In this document: positions 1 to 5,368 of the stretch, one piece after another
Position numbering within the stretch: the stretch's first letter is position 1
Layout of the letters: the number at the start of each line of letters is the position of its first letter
NCBI GenBank assembly: GCA_044439985.1
Contig: JBITAG010000270.1
Coordinates: forward strand, 1 to 5,368
Length of the DNA: 5,368 nt
Reading direction: 5' to 3'
Source: JAJRXR01 sp044439985
Lineage (GTDB): Bacteria; Planctomycetota; Phycisphaerae; Phycisphaerales; UBA1924
Notes under the pieces: model-generated
The model's database searches: none
What the model was told of the DNA's origin: nothing
What the model saw: the letters and a program-made list of their open reading frames with translations, nothing else
Made by a program: the position numbers and the translations under genes

Positions 1-2055
1 GTCCCCCGCCAGACCCCCGAGCACCCCCTCGATCAACGCCTTCGCCTCCTCGACCACCCCCACCGCCGCGAGCAGGCCCGCGGCGCCAAGCCTCGTCTCG
101 GGCGAAGCACGCCGGCTTGCTCCCGCCCGCCGCACCATCCCCATCGCCTCATCCGCCCGCCCGAGCTGCAGGAGCATCCCCGCCGCCCGGAGCGCCACCC
201 CCGGCTCCCCGTGCGACGCGTCCAGCGCCGACGCCCCGGCGTCTCGCGCCATCTCCGCGGCCCGCGCCCCATCCCCGGACATCAGCCGATAGCTCGCCTC
301 GCTGAGCAACAGCTCGCTCCGATCGCCGAACGCCTCCCGCGCCTCCGCCCAGAGCGCCTCGGCCTCCCCACCCCGCCCCTGGCTCGCCGCCAGCTGCGCC
401 AGCCGCAACCGCACGCCGTGCAACTCGGGCCGCTGGGCCAGCGCCTCGCGGTCGAGCGCCACCAGATCCTCTCGCCCCCCCCCGCTCGCCCGGATCACCT
501 GCCCGATCTGGTTGATAAGCGAGTCCGTGGGCCGACCCCGTTCGAGCACCTCCCGCAGTTGCTCCAACGCCGCGTCGTGCTCCCCGAGCAGGGCGTGCAG
601 GTACGCCTCCCGAACGCGCCGCTCCGGGTCCAGACGCCACCCCCACCCGCCCGCGCGCGGGCGGGCCGCCCGCGCGGACCAGCCCAGGGCCTCCCTCGCC
701 CGACGCGCCTCCTCCCCTGTCGCCTCGAACTCCGGACGCAGGATCGTCGCGAACTGCACGTCCATCGGCGTGTAGAGCATGTCCCCCCGCCCTCGCGCAT
801 GACGCGCCGGCAACCCCCAGAGCACCCCGAGCCCCAACAGCCCCACCACCACCAGGTACGCCCACCCGAGCGCCCGGACCCGCCCCTTGTACTTGAGCTT
901 GATCCCGTAGATCCGCGCGTTCTCCTCCCGGACCACGCGGTACGCCATCAGGACCAGAAAGACCCCGATCCCCGCCAACGCCCCGGCCAGGAGCATCGGG
1001 ACCAGATCAAACAGCCCCCGCGTCGCGATGAAGATCACCAGCAGCACAACCACCATCGCGATCTCGCCGCGCCACGTCAGGTCGTACCGACGCTCCCGCG
1101 CCGCGCTCGCCTTCTTCGCCGTCTCGGGCGAGCGCGCCCTGGCGCCCACCGCCGGGCGCCCGACCCCCAGATAGAGCGCGTCGTTCGGACACGCGCTGAT
1201 GCAGTCGAGACACTTCATGCACCCCGGGTCCACCACCATCCCGTAGTCGCGGACCTCCTCATGCACCCGCACGTTGCTCGTGCAGACCGCCGTGCAATGC
1301 CCGCACTGGGCGCACGCGTCGGTCACCCGGATCCGCACCGGCGCAACCTTGTCGACCGGAGCAAAGAAACCGCCGTACGGACACGCATACGTGCAGAACC
1401 CCTTGGCGCCAAGGAAGTAAACCGTCGCGAACCCGATGATCAACAGGAAGGGAATCGCCACGTACCACGCCGGGAACGTCTCCCAGAAATCCTCCACGAT
1501 CAGTCCGCTCGAGAGCTGACGCACCGGCTCCACCGGGCGCAGGAACGCGGGCCAGTCGATCTCCGCCGCCCGAAGCGCCGGCGCCAACGCCACCCGCTTG
1601 AACGTCGGCCAGACGAACATGTACAGCGCCAACGCCAGCGGCCCGTACAACAGCAACCGCGACCGGAACGGCTTCGGACGCACCCCCACCTTCTTCATCA
1701 TCCAACCGCACAGGTCCTGCAACGCCACGATGTGGCACGCCCACCCACAGACAAAGCGCCCGAACACCAGTGTCAACAGCAGCGAGACGGCAAAGAAAAT
1801 AAACCCCGCGTTCACGCTCCCCCGCTCGAGCGTCTCCATCGACTCGCTCGGCTCCACCGGCGAGACCGTGCTCCCCGTCAGCAGCCAGTGCGTCACATGG
1901 GCGATGATCGCCAGGTGCACCGCGACAAGCACCCCCGCCCGCCAACGCCCCACCCTCGACCGGGGCGCCCGCTCCGGACGCTCCCCCGACGCGCAGTCAA
2001 TCACCGGCAGCGATACCTTCCGCCCCCCGCCCTCCCTGCTCGCCGCTGCGCTCAT
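1..2055 (-). CDS. Membrane-bound polyferredoxin (NapH/CcoG-type 4Fe-4S protein) with C-terminal TPR-like domain, 3' end off window
   Basis: The reading frame is open for 685 codons from ATG 2055 to the left edge, with no stop. An in-frame TGA at 2068-2070 makes this the most upstream ATG possible. Likely membrane helices lie near residues 39-59, 84-104, 133-150, 198-216, 332-349, 351-371 and 396-415. Iron-sulfur signatures are FCTYACPYG (C221, C225), then two ferredoxin motifs: C248/C251/C254/C258 and C279/C282/C285/C289-P. An N-terminal CGWACH motif (C103, C107) occupies the place where NapH/CcoG relatives have CxxxCP. Residues from about 434 onward are soluble, Ala/Glu/Leu/Arg-rich helical pairs that resemble TPRs, for example around AYLHALLGEHDAALEQL. 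Relatives pass electrons between the quinone pool or cytoplasmic donors and periplasmic or assembly partners; the partner here is unknown. The gene is divergent from the secreted-protein gene and no Shine-Dalgarno is visible. The family is confident, the exact role is not. Confidence 0.88.
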   Translation of the reverse strand, partial: MSAAASREGGGRKVSLPVIDCASGERPERAPRSRVGRWRAGVLVAVHLAIIAHVTHWLLTGSTVSPVEPSESMETLERGSVNAGFIFFAVSLLLTLVFGRFVCGWACHIVALQDLCGWMMKKVGVRPKPFRSRLLLYGPLALALYMFVWPTFKRVALAPALRAAEIDWPAFLRPVEPVRQLSSGLIVEDFWETFPAWYVAIPFLLIIGFATVYFLGAKGFCTYACPYGGFFAPVDKVAPVRIRVTDACAQCGHCTAVCTSNVRVHEEVRDYGMVVDPGCMKCLDCISACPNDALYLGVGRPAVGARARSPETAKKASAARERRYDLTWRGEIAMVVVLLVIFIATRGLFDLVPMLLAGALAGIGVFLVLMAYRVVREENARIYGIKLKYKGRVRALGWAYLVVVGLLGLGVLWGLPARHARGRGDMLYTPMDVQFATILRPEFEATGEEARRAREALGWSARAARPRAGGWGWRLDPERRVREAYLHALLGEHDAALEQLREVLERGRPTDSLINQIGQVIRASGGGREDLVALDREALAQRPELHGVRLRLAQLAASQGRGGEAEALWAEAREAFGDRSELLLSEASYRLMSGDGARAAEMARDAGASALDASHGEPGVALRAAGMLLQLGRADEAMGMVRRAGASRRASPETRLGAAGLLAAVGVVEEAKALIEGVLGGLAGD
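475..483. repeat. Nine-base C/G homopolymer in the polyferredoxin coding region
   Basis: Nine consecutive C on the plus strand read as three GGG glycine codons (residues 525-527) in the minus-strand gene. This is the longest homopolymer noticed in the window and lies in the soluble TPR-like domain. The frame stays open on both sides, so the length given here is in frame. Confidence 0.75.
646..674. repeat. Overlapping perfect inverted repeats inside the polyferredoxin gene
   Basis: Positions 646-665 form a perfect 20-bp palindrome (arms CCCGCCCGCG and CGCGGGCGGG). The right arm is also the left arm of a second perfect inverted repeat: 656-664 pairs with 666-674 around a single G. The two pairings exclude each other. 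The sequence is all G/C and encodes the Arg/Ala/Gly-rich linker between the last membrane helix and the TPR-like part. Confidence 0.7.
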
Positions 2056-2061
2056 GCCTGC

Positions 2062-2067
2062 ACTGTA
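2062..2067 (-). promoter_or_regulatory. Possible -10 element for the polyferredoxin gene (leaderless)
   Basis: TACAGT on the minus strand (four of six matches to TATAAT) ends 6 nt before the ATG, which would put the transcription start at or next to the start codon. No convincing -35 is found at 16-18 nt upstream, and no purine-rich ribosome-binding site precedes the ATG. The overlapping hexamer GATACA (2064-2069) is a weaker alternative. Confidence 0.25.
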
Positions 2068-2103
2068 TCACCCCCGCTCCCAATCGCTTCCGCCCCTTCT
2101 CCG

Positions 2104-2132
2104 TTGCCGCCCGCCCGCCGACACCCCATACT
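2104..2132 (+). promoter_or_regulatory. Putative sigma-70-type promoter of the secreted-protein gene (leaderless)
   Basis: TTGCCG (2104-2109) and CATACT (2127-2132) are separated by exactly 17 nt, and each matches four of six consensus positions. The expected start, about 7 nt after the -10, falls at 2139, the A of the ATG. The six bases before the ATG are CAACCC with no Shine-Dalgarno, which fits a leaderless mRNA. In such C-rich DNA the few T/A-containing hexamers stand out, but chance cannot be excluded. Confidence 0.4.
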
Positions 2133-2138
2133 CAACCC

Positions 2139-3425
2139 ATGCCACACCGACTCCTCCCCCTCGTCCTCCTCGCCCTCCTCACCCCCATCCTCCTCGCCCA
2201 GCCCGACCTCTACCCCGACTCCCCCGCCGGTCACGCCGCCCAACGCTGGTTCGACGCCGTGCGCTCCGGAAACCCCGACCACATCCGCGACCTCATCGAA
2301 AACCACTTCGACCCCGACTTCCGCGACCGCGTCGGCGTCGAGCAGCACCTCGCCCGGCACACCGCCCTCGCCGCCGCCGGCCTCAACGCCCCCCACTCCG
2401 TCGCCCACGCCACCGACCACGACATCACCCTCTTCCTCCGCGACGGCGGCATCTGGGGCGAGCTGCGCATCTCCGTCAACCCACAGCCCCCCCACGCCAT
2501 CACCAACGTCGGCGTCCGCCCCTCACAAGGCCCCCCCGACGCCTGGCAGCGACCAACCTCCCCGGGCGCGTTCACAGCCGAGATGACCGAGTTCCTCGAC
2601 GCCCTTCAACGCACGCAGGGATTCGAGGGCGCCGTGATCATCGCCCCCGTCTTTCCCGACAACCGCGACGCCGTCCTCGTCTGGCGGGGCGAGGACATGC
2701 CCATGTCGATCCCCATGACGATGATCCTCGACCAGATCAAGCTCATCACGCCCCTCATGGTCCTCGACGCCTCGTGGGACGAACGCCACCCCGCGGACGC
2801 GGCACTCAATCAGCCCGCGGCGATCTCGACGCTCGAATTACAACTCGCCCAGGACCGTGCGCACATCCGCGCCGCGTACGAGGACGACGGTGCGCGGAAG
2901 GCCGCCCGAGATCACGCCCGCGCGCTCCGACACGCGCAGTACCAGCAGCTCGCCCGGAACGCCTTCGCCGGCGACTCCCAGCCACAGCTCGAATACCAAC
3001 GCGGACTGATCAACACCCTCGTGCTCGAACCCTACAGCATGTACTCATCCGAGGTCCCGCTCGGGACAACCGGACGCCTCGACCCCGCGGACCTCACGCG
3101 CTTCGGACGCGGACTGCACACGCCCGAGCTCACGCCCCCGGCGATCATCCGGGACATGACCACGGGCGTCGGCCCCGACCTCGACCCCTCCCCCACCATC
3201 ACCCGCCGCGCCGCCCTCGGCTTCGAAGAACGCATCGACCACACCCCCGAGGGCGACATCCGATCCTTCTCGGTCGGGGGCGAGAGCGACACCCATCGCG
3301 TCCTCCTCCGCTGCTACCCCACCCCCGGCTACGTCGTCGTCATCGCCGCCCCCGACCAACGCGCCCTCGACCTCATCGACCGGCGGATCTTCACCCGCCT
3401 CCCGGGCCTCGATCCCGCCCCCTGA
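2139..3425 (+). CDS. Secreted protein: NTF2-like domain plus degenerate class C beta-lactamase/serine-hydrolase-like domain
   Basis: The product is 428 aa. Residues 1-20 form a signal peptide (MPHR, a Leu-rich core, then ILLA before QPD), so it is probably periplasmic or secreted. No lipobox Cys is present. Residues about 30-128 (AAQRWFDAVRSGNPDHIRDL through PPHAITNVGVRP) look like the NTF2-like domain that often precedes class C serine hydrolases. From about 145 the order of segments follows the beta-lactamase family (PF00144): FEGAVIIA (162-169), then PMSIPMTMILDQI at the usual SxxK site, then GTTGRLDPADLTRFGRGL (309-326), and a C-terminal YPTPGYVVVIAAP (393-405) like the family's YPxxGYxVVVLSN. 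Under this reading S190 is kept but the catalytic Lys is Met193. No clear YxN is seen, and the HGG/KTG position reads SVGGES. It may therefore be a pseudoenzyme or binding protein. The domain match is from recalled family patterns only. It ends 62 nt before sucC, perhaps co-transcribed with it. Confidence 0.85.
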   Translation: MPHRLLPLVLLALLTPILLAQPDLYPDSPAGHAAQRWFDAVRSGNPDHIRDLIENHFDPDFRDRVGVEQHLARHTALAAAGLNAPHSVAHATDHDITLFLRDGGIWGELRISVNPQPPHAITNVGVRPSQGPPDAWQRPTSPGAFTAEMTEFLDALQRTQGFEGAVIIAPVFPDNRDAVLVWRGEDMPMSIPMTMILDQIKLITPLMVLDASWDERHPADAALNQPAAISTLELQLAQDRAHIRAAYEDDGARKAARDHARALRHAQYQQLARNAFAGDSQPQLEYQRGLINTLVLEPYSMYSSEVPLGTTGRLDPADLTRFGRGLHTPELTPPAIIRDMTTGVGPDLDPSPTITRRAALGFEERIDHTPEGDIRSFSVGGESDTHRVLLRCYPTPGYVVVIAAPDQRALDLIDRRIFTRLPGLDPAP

Positions 3426-3473
3426 CCCCCCCCACACCCCTCCCCATCCCCTACCATGCCCGACCAACCCCGC

Positions 3474-3478
3474 AAGGA
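3474..3478 (+). promoter_or_regulatory. Shine-Dalgarno sequence of sucC
   Basis: AAGGA with a 9-nt spacer to ATG 3488 fixes the sucC start, which also matches the conserved N-terminus MKIHEYQ. It is the only clear ribosome-binding site in the window. The rest of the 62-nt gap from 3426 is almost pure C/A/T and begins with a run of eight C. No hairpin terminator is visible in it; a weak -10-like TACCAT (3452-3457) has no -35 partner. Confidence 0.75.
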
Positions 3479-3487
3479 CCCAACACG

Positions 3488-4720
<1,233 letters not shown>

Positions 4721-4762
4721 GCTTATCACTCGCAGCCTGAACTCTGACGAGCAGCAGATCCA

Positions 4763-5368
4763 ATGCCTGTCACGTGCCTCATCGATACATGTATATTCGT
4801 TCAAGCACGGATGCACTTTGACATCCCCGGGCTACAAGCCCTGAGGCACCGATGCCGTTCTGGCTCAACCACCCTGCTCTGCACTGATATCACAAATCGA
4901 GAGATTGCACGCAAATGCGAAGAGGCCGCAGAATCCGTAGCAGAGCAACATGAAAAGTTTCGCAAGCACGTACTGTCGAAGATTGCGATTACGGACGAAC
5001 TGAAAGAGACGCTCTTCGGTACAATGCCAACTGCACAGATCGCGGACACCGCGAAGCACGAGTATGCAACTCTGCTCTCCGATTGTGAGGCTGTGCTTCT
5101 GGAGGCCAAACACGCTCGACCTGACATGGTGATGGACGCTCATTTCAATTGCCGCCCGCCGTTCGGCAAGGGCAAGAAACGAAACGAGTTCCGCGATGCG
5201 TTTGTCATCGACCTACTCGAACAACACCACGCCAAGACTGGCGATTCGGTGCACATCATTAGCGACGACGAAGACCTCCACCAGGCCGCGGATGAACGGG
5301 ATTGGCTAACCGCCCACACTTCTATCTTCGACTTCCTCGACGAGACTGCGCCGGAGGGAGACGAACTT
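4763..5368 (+). CDS. PIN-domain protein (DUF4935-like), probable ribonuclease, 3' end off window
   Basis: The frame is open for 202 codons from ATG 4763 to the right edge. The N-terminus MPVTCLIDTCIF fits PIN motif 1 (hydrophobic strand, then D-T-N/S-x-F) with D8 as the first metal ligand; the usual Asn/Ser is Cys9. TDITNREI supplies E47, the second acid. PPFGKGKKRNEFRDAF (132-147) is the hallmark of the DUF4935 PIN branch and gives D145. IISDDEDL (165-172) matches the S/T-x-D-x-D motif 4 (D169, D171). All four acidic sites are thus present, so a metal-dependent RNase is expected. Residues about 48-118, between motifs 2 and 3, are a charged helical insertion. The start lies 42 nt after the sucC stop, with only a weak GAGCAGCAG as ribosome-binding site. 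GC is lower than in its neighbours: hand counts are 30/60 at 4921-4980 and 32/60 at 5161-5220, against 44/60 at 3661-3720 in sucC. Acquisition is likely. Toxin or defence use is inference; no antitoxin lies upstream. Confidence 0.82.
   Translation, partial: MPVTCLIDTCIFVQARMHFDIPGLQALRHRCRSGSTTLLCTDITNREIARKCEEAAESVAEQHEKFRKHVLSKIAITDELKETLFGTMPTAQIADTAKHEYATLLSDCEAVLLEAKHARPDMVMDAHFNCRPPFGKGKKRNEFRDAFVIDLLEQHHAKTGDSVHIISDDEDLHQAADERDWLTAHTSIFDFLDETAPEGDEL

Noticed and set aside
211..2586. Plus-strand open frame of 791 codons
   Set aside because: It is a Pro/Arg/His-rich shadow of the minus-strand polyferredoxin gene, open only because of the GC skew; no recognisable domain.
1598..3487. Long in-frame N-terminal extension of sucC (about 630 codons)
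   Set aside because: It is antisense to the polyferredoxin gene and then out of frame with the secreted-protein gene. It is Pro/Arg/His-rich, and the conserved SucC N-terminus with a Shine-Dalgarno starts at 3488.
3426..3487. Terminator between the secreted-protein gene and sucC
   Set aside because: The gap is almost free of G, so no stem can form; it holds only the sucC ribosome-binding site.
4730..4755. CTCG...CGAG as a possible terminator after sucC
   Set aside because: The stem is only four pairs, the loop is long and no T-run follows.
4801..5143. Two overlapping Cys-rich minus-strand frames (92 and 108 codons)
   Set aside because: They lie opposite the PIN gene, whose motifs are specific and whose frame spans the full region, so the Cys-rich frames are shadows.

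Overview
The window is very GC-rich over its first 4.7 kb. It carries four protein-coding genes, two of which run off the ends of the window. Gene content, base composition and the style of the secreted and membrane proteins suggest a Planctomycetota bacterium, perhaps of the Phycisphaerae. That placement is inferred from protein recall, not from a marker search.

Layout. (1) Positions 1-2055, minus strand: one long gene, still open at the left edge, for a multi-span membrane polyferredoxin of the NapH/CcoG type with a C-terminal TPR-like helical region. (2) Positions 2056-2138: an 83-bp divergent promoter region. On both sides a -10-like hexamer lies only 6 nt before the ATG, so both mRNAs may be leaderless. 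(3) Positions 2139-3425, plus strand: a secreted protein whose layout (signal peptide, NTF2-like domain, class C beta-lactamase/serine-hydrolase-like domain) is recognisable, but whose catalytic motifs look lost. (4) Positions 3488-4720, plus strand: sucC, the beta subunit of succinyl-CoA synthetase, with a clear Shine-Dalgarno sequence. sucD does not follow it. (5) Positions 4763-5368, plus strand: a PIN-domain (DUF4935-like) ribonuclease gene, open at the right edge and of clearly lower GC content. It sits where sucD might be expected.

The genes do not form an obvious pathway. The polyferredoxin belongs to membrane electron transfer, sucC to the TCA cycle, the secreted protein to the cell envelope or periplasm, and the PIN gene looks like an accessory insertion with a toxin or defence flavour. 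Two features run across gene boundaries. Up to about 4.64 kb the plus strand is C-rich at silent positions whichever strand is coding. The composition then changes over the last ~27 codons of sucC and again in the PIN gene. No tRNA, rRNA, CRISPR array, insertion sequence or convincing terminator was seen.
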